DNA from: a virus
Virus record (IMG/VR): IMGVR_UViG_3300042879_001108
Coordinates: 1-20,423 of that record
Length of the DNA: 20,423 nt
Reading direction: 5' to 3' (one strand)
A program made the translations under genes and the position numbers. Under the pieces are notes generated by a model, which made no database searches, had not been told where the DNA came from, and worked only from the letters and a program-made list of their open reading frames with translations. Positions 14,019 through 20,145 of the stretch are shown one piece after another; within the stretch, counting starts at the first letter, position 1, and the number at the start of each line of letters is the position of its first letter.

Positions 14019-15035
14019 TTAAGCAGTCGCGGCGAACTTGCCGAGTCCCTTGGGCGTGCCAACGCTCAACGCCACGATGGCGTCAACGAGGCCGCGAGGA
14101 CCGCCGCCCATGTCTTCCAGCTCCTGATAGCGGGGCCGGCGACCGTAGCGCAGTTCGATCATGCTCATGTCGAGGACGTAGCCACGCGCGTTTTGCACAT
14201 CGGCGCTCGCGTTGTCCTTCGCAAGAAACAGCGAGGGCAACAGGCTCAACGATCCGAAATCACCTTCAAAGAAGTTGACAACGGAGATGATGGATTTGCT
14301 GTCGGCGCTGTTGGTGAACGTGCGAACGCTCAGTCCGGCACCGGCAGAGCCTGTGCTGAAGCGAGTGAACTCGGTGAACTTGCGCTTGAGGGCAGGGCCG
14401 CAAACGAGGGTCAGTTCGGCAACATTGCCTGTCTGAGTGTAGATGCTCTGCAAGAGCGACTGAACTTCGGACTCGGTGAGCGAGGCGGTCGCGGTCGTAT
14501 TGATCGAACCGGCAGGGGTGCGCTGAGATGAAGCAACGGCCAGATCGCTCTGGGCGGTCGCCTGAATCCACTTGCCCAAGCCACGGGTCTTATACGGCGA
14601 TGCGCCGCTCTGCTCCTGAGACTCGGCATCGGACGAGATGACCGACTCAATATCCCTTTTAATTTCGACCAACGAGCGCGAAATCGCGCGGGCCATTTCC
14701 TTGCGTTTTCCAACGCCGGCCGTGTCGTTGACGTTCTGAACGAAGTCATCGACCTTGATGCTGCGGCGAAGTTTCTGCCCGCGAGCCGAGAGAAGAACGC
14801 GGTTCTTCGTCGGGTCATCGAAGCTGGTGACATCGGCGTTACTGAGAACACCGTCGAGGACGGGCTCGTTATACGAATCAGCTTGGTAGCTGAAAACGCC
14901 GGCATTGGTGAGGTCCGCGCCTTTCTTGGCGGCAGACGAGATGGGGGTGTTTTTGGCGTCGATGACGTGAATGACATCGGCAAGGTCTTCCCTGAGACCC
15001 GTGACTGGAGTGATAGCTCCGATTGTAGAAGGCAT
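14019..15035 (-). CDS. Major capsid protein, SU10 / DUF5309 type, 338 aa
   Basis: The N-terminus has GLREDLADVIHVIDAKNTPISSAAKKG, the hallmark opening of SU10-like (DUF5309) major capsid proteins, which adopt the HK97 fold. It continues with FSYQADSYNEP, a long helix region with SLVEIKRDIESVI (around 120-132), and a later block YVLDMSMIELRYGRRPRYQELEDMGG. Length is normal for the family. It follows the scaffold-like gene by 25 bases. The leader is A-rich and has no Shine-Dalgarno match, which is surprising for the most abundant virion protein. SU10 and its relatives have elongated heads on short tails, so this virion may too (inference). Confidence 0.92.
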   Translation of the reverse strand: MPSTIGAITPVTGLREDLADVIHVIDAKNTPISSAAKKGADLTNAGVFSYQADSYNEPVLDGVLSNADVTSFDDPTKNRVLLSARGQKLRRSIKVDDFVQNVNDTAGVGKRKEMARAISRSLVEIKRDIESVISSDAESQEQSGASPYKTRGLGKWIQATAQSDLAVASSQRTPAGSINTTATASLTESEVQSLLQSIYTQTGNVAELTLVCGPALKRKFTEFTRFSTGSAGAGLSVRTFTNSADSKSIISVVNFFEGDFGSLSLLPSLFLAKDNASADVQNARGYVLDMSMIELRYGRRPRYQELEDMGGGPRGLVDAIVALSVGTPKGLGKFAATA

Positions 15036-15060
15036 GTTAGTTAGTTTTTCTAATTAAGGG

Positions 15061-16092
15061 TTATCCAAGTAGGCTGTCGGCCACCCAGCTCTGGAGATCG
15101 TCCAAGTTGGCGCCCGACAATGCGGCGGGTTTTCCGCCCCGGTATGATGACGATTTGGCATTGCTCATCGGCTTGGCAGGGGTTGGCGGTTTGGATTCTG
15201 ACTTCTTAGACGAAACCTTTTTCTCGGCAGCGGTCTTGGCCTCTTTCGCTTTTTGCGAGGCCATGAGGGCTTGCTCTCCGTAGAGGGCGAGGCCGACCCA
15301 TAGTTCGTGCTGCGGGATCTTGAGCAGTTCTGGCGCGGTCTTAATCGTCGCCTGATACGCTCTGTTCATCGGCGTTCCCTGTTTGAATATGTCGGGGAAC
15401 AGGTTTTGGGCAGACGTGACTGCCGGCATCCGATTGTTGATCCACTGCCTACGCGCGGGCGCGTGAACTGTGAGGATGTCATCTGCTTTGATGAGGTAGT
15501 CTTTAACTTCCTCGCCGCTGACAAACTGCTCCGAGCCGTCCGGCTTCTTGATGGTTGCTCCGTCGCTATTCTGTAGCGCCCAACGCCTTACGGCTTGTGC
15601 GTTCTGAATGCGTTGCTCTAGGGCGTCCTCGCTATCGACATCGGCCAACGGGTTGTCGGCGGTCGGTGAGAGGATCGGGCGGGTTGTCTGGTTGAGCTGG
15701 GCTTCTAGTTCGGCTTTCGCCGCCTTAAGTTGCTCCAACTCTGCCGTGACCGCTGTTGCCCGTTCTTCGGACTCGCGCTGCTTGGCGACCAACTTGTCGA
15801 TTCGCTTCTGAACCTTGTCCTTGTTCGGGGCCTCTTCGTCGCTGGGATCTTTGTCCTCAGTTTCGGGCTCCTCGTCCTCCTCCTCTGGTTCGTCAGCTAC
15901 ATCGTCGCCGGGGTCTTCGGATTTCTCCTCGTCCTTGGTTTCGTCAGAAATGTCAGAGATCGTCTCCTCAGACTTCGGCTCGTCTTTGACTTCTTCTTCC
16001 GGCTTGGGAACTCCCAAGTCGGCCAAAGCCATCGAAACTACATCGCCGTCATCCGTTCCTGCGGCCTGATTGACCGCCTCTTCTGTCGCCAT
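15061..16092 (-). CDS. Scaffold-like capsid assembly protein, 343 aa
   Basis: The first ~90 residues are extremely acidic and repetitive in Glu, Asp, Ser and Pro. They are followed by a coiled coil (about 93-136: RIDKLVAKQRESEERATAV, then ELEQLKAAKAELEAQL) and a more globular middle with PLADVDSEDALEQRI and AQNLFPDIFKQGTP. The end is basic and disordered with repeated KKSES/KPP, then a short final helix LDDLQSWVADSLLG. An acidic head, central coiled coil and basic tail next to the capsid gene are typical of internal scaffolds. There is an AGGGGG ribosome site eight bases upstream. Family identity is not fixed, so this is called by layout and position. Confidence 0.82.
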   Translation of the reverse strand: MATEEAVNQAAGTDDGDVVSMALADLGVPKPEEEVKDEPKSEETISDISDETKDEEKSEDPGDDVADEPEEEDEEPETEDKDPSDEEAPNKDKVQKRIDKLVAKQRESEERATAVTAELEQLKAAKAELEAQLNQTTRPILSPTADNPLADVDSEDALEQRIQNAQAVRRWALQNSDGATIKKPDGSEQFVSGEEVKDYLIKADDILTVHAPARRQWINNRMPAVTSAQNLFPDIFKQGTPMNRAYQATIKTAPELLKIPQHELWVGLALYGEQALMASQKAKEAKTAAEKKVSSKKSESKPPTPAKPMSNAKSSSYRGGKPAALSGANLDDLQSWVADSLLG

Positions 16093-16100
16093 AAGGAAAA

Positions 16101-16106
16101 CCCCCT
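16101..16106 (-). promoter_or_regulatory. Shine-Dalgarno-like AGGGGG of the scaffold gene
   Basis: AGGGGG on the coding strand, eight bases from the ATG at 16092. Confidence 0.55.
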
Positions 16107-16221
16107 AAGTGGTGCGCCAACGCTGTTTTGGGGAGCGGCGCGTAGGACCGCTGAATTTGGGCATGAAGCCCTACTTCCGCTTACTAATAGCACACAACAG
16201 CACACACCGCAAGCAAAATGT

Positions 16222-16234
16222 TTTACAATGTAAA
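16222..16234. promoter_or_regulatory. Palindrome TTTAC-AAT-GTAAA, operator-like
   Basis: Perfect 5-bp arms around a 3-base centre, within an AT-rich patch upstream of the scaffold gene. Its centre (16228) is 33 bases from the centre of the next palindrome. Confidence 0.45.
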
Positions 16235-16254
16235 TACATTCGCTATTCGGGAAT

Positions 16255-16267
16255 GGCGTAATACGCC
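16255..16267. promoter_or_regulatory. Palindrome GGCGTA-A-TACGCC, operator-like
   Basis: Perfect 6-bp arms around one central base. The single-base centre argues against an RNA hairpin and for a protein-binding dyad. Confidence 0.45.
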
Positions 16268-16343
16268 GCTTGTGTCACAAAAACGCGCCATTGTTTGTAA
16301 CTGCGCCTAGTTCACACCGGCTTTTTATACCCGCTCGGTAATC

Positions 16344-16357
16344 CGTCAGAAATGACG
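16344..16357. repeat. Small inverted repeat CGTCA-GAAA-TGACG
   Basis: Perfect 5-bp arms enclose a GAAA loop on the plus strand (TTTC on the coding strand). It lies about 45 bases after the stop of the 95-aa gene on the coding strand; no T-run follows. Confidence 0.4.
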
Positions 16358-16400
16358 AGTTATCCCAAGTTGTCCACCTTGATTCGCCACAGTTGACGAT

Positions 16401-16688
16401 TTACGACAACTTGCTGGCCTCGGCGCGCTTCTGCTCTAGGTCGTTCCACAGTTCTTGCAGCGCATTGAGCTGGCCGGCGGCGTGGGCAAGGAAGCCGTGA
16501 TCTTTCGCCGTGGCCATGTTTGTTGCCAAGTCGGAGGCATCGGCAATGCGGTCCTGCAAGTTGAGCATGACGGCGAGGAATGCCGGGGGCGCCTGCTCGC
16601 GGGTGAAGGAGAGGGCGGCCTTCTTGTCGAAGTCTTCGCTGGCAGTGTAGATGTCGAGCGGGATGGTTTTTACCTTAGTTGTGAACAT
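16401..16688 (-). CDS. Helical phage protein of unknown function, 95 aa
   Basis: After a beta-like start (MFTTKVKTIPLDIYTA) the protein is almost all helix, with FLAVMLNLQDRIADASDLAT and GFLAHAAGQLNALQELW, ending in a charged stretch LEQKRAEASKLS. I recognise no domain. It comes just before the main intergenic region. The leader has no Shine-Dalgarno site but shares a 13-base AACACAACACATG with the 152-aa gene at 19042-19500. Confidence 0.75.
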   Translation of the reverse strand: MFTTKVKTIPLDIYTASEDFDKKAALSFTREQAPPAFLAVMLNLQDRIADASDLATNMATAKDHGFLAHAAGQLNALQELWNDLEQKRAEASKLS

Positions 16689-16743
16689 GTGTTGTGTTTT
16701 CTATCCGGTTGTTTTGAAAGGAATCGGCATAGTTTTTTCTTTG

Positions 16744-16766
16744 TAGTTCAAGTGTGGAGTGAACTA
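16744..16766. repeat. Inverted repeat TAGTTCA / TGAACTA around a stop codon
   Basis: Seven-base perfect arms with a nine-base loop; the right arm contains the TAG stop of the 67-aa gene. On the coding strand an A-rich tract follows, so it is not a terminator in that direction. Confidence 0.45.
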
Positions 16767-16967
16767 TTGCGTAATCCGTAGCCAGTAGAGCAGTTTGTCG
16801 GCGCCGATGACGTGAGGAGCACACTCCATGCAGCAGGGGCCAAGTTGCGGGTCTCGGAGGAATTGAGTTCCGAGCGGCTTGCTGCACACCTGACAAAGAG
16901 GGTGCCCGCCGGGAGCGCACTTCCAGTCTTCCGGTGGAGGAGGTTGTCGGCGGTCGAGGGTTGTCAT
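16764..16967 (-). CDS. Small Cys-rich (zinc-ribbon-like) protein, 67 aa
   Basis: Cysteines at C25-x-x-C28 and C46-x-x-C49, separated by a 17-residue loop, are arranged like a small zinc ribbon or knuckle; C17 and C45 are extra. The N-terminus is Pro-rich (RRQPPPPEDW), and the end is helical (DKLLYWLRITQ). It may bind nucleic acid or a partner protein, but no family is recognised. It lies between the DUF6321-like gene and the 95-aa gene. The leader is without a good Shine-Dalgarno site. Confidence 0.65.
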   Translation of the reverse strand: MTTLDRRQPPPPEDWKCAPGGHPLCQVCSKPLGTQFLRDPQLGPCCMECAPHVIGADKLLYWLRITQ

Positions 16968-16995
16968 TGCTTAACCCACAAGAAATCCTTGTTGC

Positions 16996-17250
16996 TCACC
17001 ACTTAACCTTGTCGGCCCAATACGCCGCGCTGCCCTTGCCCTTGGAAATGTTCTTTGCGTGTCTCGCTTTGAATGACTTGTTGCGCGGGCTGCCGTCAGG
17101 AGAGCCCTTGACGCCTTGCTGACCGAAGCGGATTAGCTTTCCGCCGACCGGCAGGGCATCGCCGCAGGCTTTGACAACGTGGGACTTGGTTGGGTGGCTG
17201 GGCGTGCGCTTGGGTTTGTTGCACGCCATCTTGGATTTGTCGGTTTTCAT
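16996..17250 (-). CDS. DUF6321-like small basic phage protein, 84 aa
   Basis: The protein is very basic and reads like the phage family DUF6321: PSHPTKSHVVKAC, KLIRFGQQGVKG, then NKSFKARHAKNISKG and SAAYWADKVKW at the end. Members are usually coded near terminase or capsid genes and have no proven role; DNA binding is likely from charge. The ATG at 17250 lies three bases past the terminase stop, with GGGAG about ten bases upstream inside the terminase end. A second Met at codon 8 is less likely as start. Confidence 0.8.
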   Translation of the reverse strand: MKTDKSKMACNKPKRTPSHPTKSHVVKACGDALPVGGKLIRFGQQGVKGSPDGSPRNKSFKARHAKNISKGKGSAAYWADKVKW

Positions 17251-17253
17251 AAA

Positions 17254-18903
17254 TCAGTAGCTCCCGCCACCACGGCACATAAGTATGTCACCCTCCACGT
17301 TGTTGACGCCGGACAGGCACAAGTAGCGGACAAGGTCAGGGAAATCCTTACTCGCGCCCTTGGTAGAATCCGCACCCGTCCACTCCTTGAGGCAGTAGAT
17401 GACGTTCTTGCACTTCTCCGAGATGTAGAGCTTCGGTTGGTTGAGGGCGCTGAGAGGCTTGTCCCGGTCATAGTGCAGCCATGAGTTAATCATGCTGACA
17501 CCTTCATCAATCGTGTCGCCGGGTGTTGCTTGGAAGTCCATGCCCAGCTCTGCCATCTCTTCGATGAGCGTGGTCGGCCGCTCTTTGGCCAAGGTCTGCG
17601 CGTTGCCGTAGCGGCTGTCCATCCATCTCTCAAAGATGCGCTCGCCGTTCTCCACGTTGCGAATCTCTTCGACATAGCGCGACAGGCCAAAGCCGAAGTC
17701 TTTCTGCGCCGGCCCTTGGCGCCCATCTGCCTTCTTGCCGTCCGGCTCTGCCCACATGCCGGGATAGCCAACCCCTTCGACATACTCGTCGGGGCAGGGC
17801 CATTCGCGGTATATGAAGCAACGGTTGGCCGAATCAAAGATTGCCCAGATCATCGCCCAATTACGGCCAGAGCAGGGATCGACAAAGTGGTAGCGGGTGC
17901 CGGTTGTCGGAATCCAATCGTGCTTGATGACGTGGATGCGGTCGTTGAATAGCGGGAAGCGGTTGTTGATGCTTCGCGTTGGGACGCCGTAGGCGCGGCA
18001 GAGAATCTTCTCCTTGGTCTCGTTGCGCAGCTCCATCTGCATGCGCTCCCAGCCGGCCCATGGGTTGTCCTTGGTATGAAAGTAAATGATCGGGCGATCC
18101 TTGCGCCCCATCTGGACGATGGGCACTTGGTCGTATCCGGTGAGGATCTTCTCGCCCTTGTCATCCTTGAACTTGGGAAGCAGCTCGGCATCGACCGCTT
18201 CCACCGTGCGGGCGCCGGTCAGGTAGTCTTTGACCACCGGACTGTAGCCTTCGATGGGCGTGAACGTGACGATTAGGACGCCGTTGCGGTCAAGCAGACG
18301 AAAGCGCAGAGTTTCTAGAAAGTCGATTGGGACAAGCTCATCGCACCAAGCAATGTCGATTTCCCCGCCCTCGATTGTGCTGATGTCCTGTGAATAATTG
18401 CGAAAGACGCACTGGCTGCCATTGGGGGCGACGAACTTAGATTCGGTAAAGCCACCTTTGACCGAGTAGGTTATGTTCGTCACCGTTCCCTTGCGTGCCG
18501 TTCTCCACTCGCCGGGGAGATACTTGAACACTCGCGGCTGCTGCATTTCGATGCTGTTGGGCGCCGTAGTTTGGAAGCACCATGCGACAGACTGGCGCTT
18601 CTCCCAAAGCCGGCGGACCACTTCACTTGCTGCCCATTCAGTCTTTCCCGATCTGTTGCCGCCCATGACTAGCAGTTCACGGTTGGCTTCTAACAGTTCA
18701 CTCGCCTTCTTCCAGTTCTTCGGCCGGTAGCCGTAGCGGAACGGATCAACCTTCTCCTTGAGGATTAACTCCTCGCGCTTCATCAAAAGGTCCCAGCCTT
18801 TCTCCGGTCCAAGGGCGAGCAAGGTCTCCTTGGGCGGGAGCTTCATCACCGGATGCACAGTCGGCGTGAAGCGGCTGGCGGCGGACTTGGGTTTGGCGCT
18901 CAT
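17254..18903 (-). CDS. terL: Terminase large subunit, 549 aa
   Basis: This is the ATPase-nuclease motor that packages DNA through the portal. Walker A is GGNRSGKT (81-88), Walker B IDIAWCDE (182-189, with D188 and catalytic E189), and a coupling motif TFTPIEGY follows at 213-220. The nuclease half starts with a YHFVDPCSG strand (D342), with further acidic candidates at D429 (RWMDSRYG) and D523 (DFPDLVRYL), as in RNase H-like terminase nucleases. Length is normal. The ATG at 18903 lies three bases after an in-frame-independent TAG and has no Shine-Dalgarno site. No small terminase is recognised among the genes just upstream; it may lie beyond the window. Confidence 0.96.
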   Translation of the reverse strand: MSAKPKSAASRFTPTVHPVMKLPPKETLLALGPEKGWDLLMKREELILKEKVDPFRYGYRPKNWKKASELLEANRELLVMGGNRSGKTEWAASEVVRRLWEKRQSVAWCFQTTAPNSIEMQQPRVFKYLPGEWRTARKGTVTNITYSVKGGFTESKFVAPNGSQCVFRNYSQDISTIEGGEIDIAWCDELVPIDFLETLRFRLLDRNGVLIVTFTPIEGYSPVVKDYLTGARTVEAVDAELLPKFKDDKGEKILTGYDQVPIVQMGRKDRPIIYFHTKDNPWAGWERMQMELRNETKEKILCRAYGVPTRSINNRFPLFNDRIHVIKHDWIPTTGTRYHFVDPCSGRNWAMIWAIFDSANRCFIYREWPCPDEYVEGVGYPGMWAEPDGKKADGRQGPAQKDFGFGLSRYVEEIRNVENGERIFERWMDSRYGNAQTLAKERPTTLIEEMAELGMDFQATPGDTIDEGVSMINSWLHYDRDKPLSALNQPKLYISEKCKNVIYCLKEWTGADSTKGASKDFPDLVRYLCLSGVNNVEGDILMCRGGGSY

Positions 18904-19041
18904 CTAAAAAAGGTGGTGGCAGCACCCCCAAGATGCCGCCACCGCGCATTGGGTTTCCGGACGATTGGCGCAACCCTGACCGGAGAAAGAATAACTACGG
19001 CCCTTTGTTGTTAATCGTCTTTTCATCCTTTGCGCAAATTG
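18904..19041. other. Gap upstream of terminase
   Basis: A 138-base gap with no supported minus-strand gene. A 40-codon minus-strand reading frame (ATG at 19026, TAG at 18904-18906, directly before the terminase ATG) exists but lacks a well-spaced ribosome site and reads unlike a protein. A plus-strand frame from 18933 looks more protein-like over this gap. No clear promoter was seen. Confidence 0.5.
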
Positions 19042-19232
19042 TCATTGGCGTTTTAGCAGCTCGCCAGTTGGCCGCAGTTTGTCGTGCGGCACGAAATAGC
19101 AGGCGGGCGGCGACGAGCATTTCCACTCATCGCGTTTGGCATCCTCCGCATTTATCCACCCATGGACAACGTAGTCGGGCGATTTGCCGCTTACCGAAAT
19201 CACAATGCCTGAGTCATCGGGGCGGACCTTGA
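18933..19232 (+). CDS. Doubtful plus-strand ORF with a membrane segment, 99 aa
   Basis: The first ~40 residues, coded in the gap before the terminase, read like a real protein: MPPPRIGFPDDWRNPDRRK followed by a membrane-type stretch GPLLLIVFSSFAQIVIGVLA. After about codon 38 the frame runs antisense to the 152-aa gene and looks like random sequence. It has no good ribosome site and opposes all other genes. It may be a remnant, a short membrane peptide gene extended by chance, or coincidence. Confidence 0.2.
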   Translation: MPPPRIGFPDDWRNPDRRKNNYGPLLLIVFSSFAQIVIGVLAARQLAAVCRAARNSRRAATSISTHRVWHPPHLSTHGQRSRAICRLPKSQCLSHRGGP

Positions 19233-19500
19233 GGTTCGGGCGCTGCGACCAGCGCACTTCATAGTTGGTGCCCGTGATGTCGGGCGTGTGAAACGTGTTC
19301 ACGCCAAACCCCCAATAAAGCCCGAGCAACTTGGCCACGGCGCATTCGGCGTGTGCGGCCTCAATGTGGAAGCCCCACAATTCTCCCGGTGTCTTCTCGG
19401 CAAATCTCGGGGTGCGCTTGCGGAAGGATGCCTCGGCGTTGCGGCGAGAGCCGATGTATGTCGAGACGAGGACTTCGTTTTGGTTAAGGGAGACGTTCAT
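19042..19500 (-). CDS. Phage protein with possible PD-(D/E)XK-like nuclease core, 152 aa
   Basis: The start is the ATG at 19500 (MNVSLNQNEV), not the in-frame ATG at 19566, which lies inside the upstream gene. A helix with E47 and E52 (FHIEAAHAECAVAKLLGLYWG) leads to TPDITGTNYEVRW, where P73-D74 and E81-x-R83 resemble the PD...ExK core with Lys replaced by Arg. Further blocks are NLKVRPDD, VVHGWINAEDAKRDEW and ACYFVPHDKLRP, a pattern I associate with a widespread but uncharacterised phage family. Its place before terminase fits a DNA-related role, but the nuclease idea is inference only. The leader has the shared AACACAACACATG and no Shine-Dalgarno site. Confidence 0.78.
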   Translation of the reverse strand: MNVSLNQNEVLVSTYIGSRRNAEASFRKRTPRFAEKTPGELWGFHIEAAHAECAVAKLLGLYWGFGVNTFHTPDITGTNYEVRWSQRPNLKVRPDDSGIVISVSGKSPDYVVHGWINAEDAKRDEWKCSSPPACYFVPHDKLRPTGELLKRQ

Positions 19501-19519
19501 GTGTTGTGTTGTGTGCTGT

Positions 19520-19732
19520 TTAGGCGTCAGAAGTGTCGGCGATGTCCAACGTCGGATTCGGCGCAAAGGCGATCTGGTCGATGCGGGCGGTGAACGGACG
19601 GCCGTTGTCCTCGCGAATGACGGTTAGGTAGTCGTTCTCGCCGGCGCCGTTCTTGCAGTAGACGTAGGTGCGGCAAGGGCAGGGGATGCCGTCAACGTAG
19701 ACGCGGTCGCGGTCTGGGCAGAAGGCGATCAT
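19520..19732 (-). CDS. Small Cys-containing protein of unknown function, 70 aa
   Basis: The protein has four cysteines in the first 26 residues (FCPDRDRVYVDGIPCPCRTYVYCKNG), then a beta-like LTVIREDNGRPFTARIDQIAF. The cysteines could bind a metal, but the spacing fits no family I know. Its ATG overlaps the TGA of the upstream 39-codon gene as ATGA. No Shine-Dalgarno site is seen. Confidence 0.65.
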   Translation of the reverse strand: MIAFCPDRDRVYVDGIPCPCRTYVYCKNGAGENDYLTVIREDNGRPFTARIDQIAFAPNPTLDIADTSDA

Positions 19733-19848
19733 AGGTAAAGGGCGACAGGCCCCGCTTTTGTTGCGGTTACGGGGCGAGCGGTTATGTCACTACCGGGGCG
19801 ATTGCCTCCTAGCGCCGCAATACTCGCGTCTGTCGCTTTTGAAATCAT
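19729..19848 (-). CDS. Very short gene joined by ATGA overlaps, 39 aa
   Basis: The ATG at 19848 overlaps the TGA of the 50-aa gene, and its own TGA overlaps the ATG of the 70-aa gene, both as ATGA. The product (MISKATDASIAALGGNRPGS, then a basic ATKAG stretch ending VALYL) matches no family. The double overlap is the main support; it fills an otherwise unexplained 112-base gap and would couple translation through it. Confidence 0.5.
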   Translation of the reverse strand: MISKATDASIAALGGNRPGSDITARPVTATKAGPVALYL

Positions 19849-19997
19849 TTGGTTTTCCGTTTGCGCAACTCTGCGCACAAGGCATCGGCCTTTTTCTTGG
19901 CCTCTTTGGCGACCATGCTGCCTCTGAGGGTCTTTAGGCGCATGATCTCTTGGTCGATAGCCTCAATCTCTGGTGTTATGATTCTATATTTTTCCAT
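19845..19997 (-). CDS. Short charged helical protein, 50 aa
   Basis: The ATG at 19997 overlaps the end of the 53-aa gene by 14 bases. The product MEKYRIITPEIEAIDQEIMR continues as a Lys-rich helix (KEAKKKADALCAELRKRK), probably a short coiled coil. The stop overlaps the next start as ATGA. No function is known. It may be a small regulatory or accessory protein. Confidence 0.6.
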   Translation of the reverse strand: MEKYRIITPEIEAIDQEIMRLKTLRGSMVAKEAKKKADALCAELRKRKTK

Positions 19998-20145
19998 AAA
20001 CTGTCAGGTGCCATAGGCCGATCTGGGCCAAGCTGTATCCAAACCAGACCAGACCGTTCCAAAAGTTCTGTTGGATAAACGCTTGGTCGATGGCCACGGC
20101 GAAATACATGAAGCCGACTAGGGCGATGAGGATGGCGCTGGTCAT
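19984..20145 (-). CDS. Small membrane protein, 53 aa
   Basis: The product MTSAILIALVGFMYFAVAID has one membrane segment at 4-19 and a second, aromatic one at about 29-47 (WNGLVWFGYSLAQIGLW). Small phage membrane proteins ending in a 'WFGYxLAxxGL' stretch are common next to packaging genes; their role is unknown. It has the best ribosome site in the window, AAGGAGG seven bases before the ATG, and an ATGA overlap with the upstream gene, so it is very likely real. Confidence 0.82.
   Translation of the reverse strand: MTSAILIALVGFMYFAVAIDQAFIQQNFWNGLVWFGYSLAQIGLWHLTVYGKI

Larger units (their letters stand above)
16093..16400. other. Main intergenic region, probable late head-gene control region
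   Basis: This is the only gap over 300 bases. I find no supported ORF in it. It holds several short perfect inverted repeats (16222-16234, 16255-16267, 16344-16357), a longer-range repeat that reaches into the preceding gene (16367-16374 with 16405-16412), and AT-rich patches in GC-rich DNA. On the coding strand a TATAAA hexamer lies at about 16323-16328 but has no convincing -35 element. It precedes the scaffold-capsid genes, so a strong promoter is expected here (inference). Confidence 0.6.

Noticed and set aside
16323-16328. TATAAA as a -10 promoter element on the coding strand
   Set aside because: No acceptable -35 hexamer at 16-18 bases; too weak to call a promoter.
16360-16380. Two DnaA-box-like words (TTATCCCAA, TTGTCCACC)
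   Set aside because: Each matches only 7 of 9 consensus bases and no origin features accompany them.
18904-19026. 40-codon minus-strand frame ending directly before the terminase ATG
   Set aside because: AAAGG abuts its ATG with no spacer and the product, rich in Cys and His, looks random.
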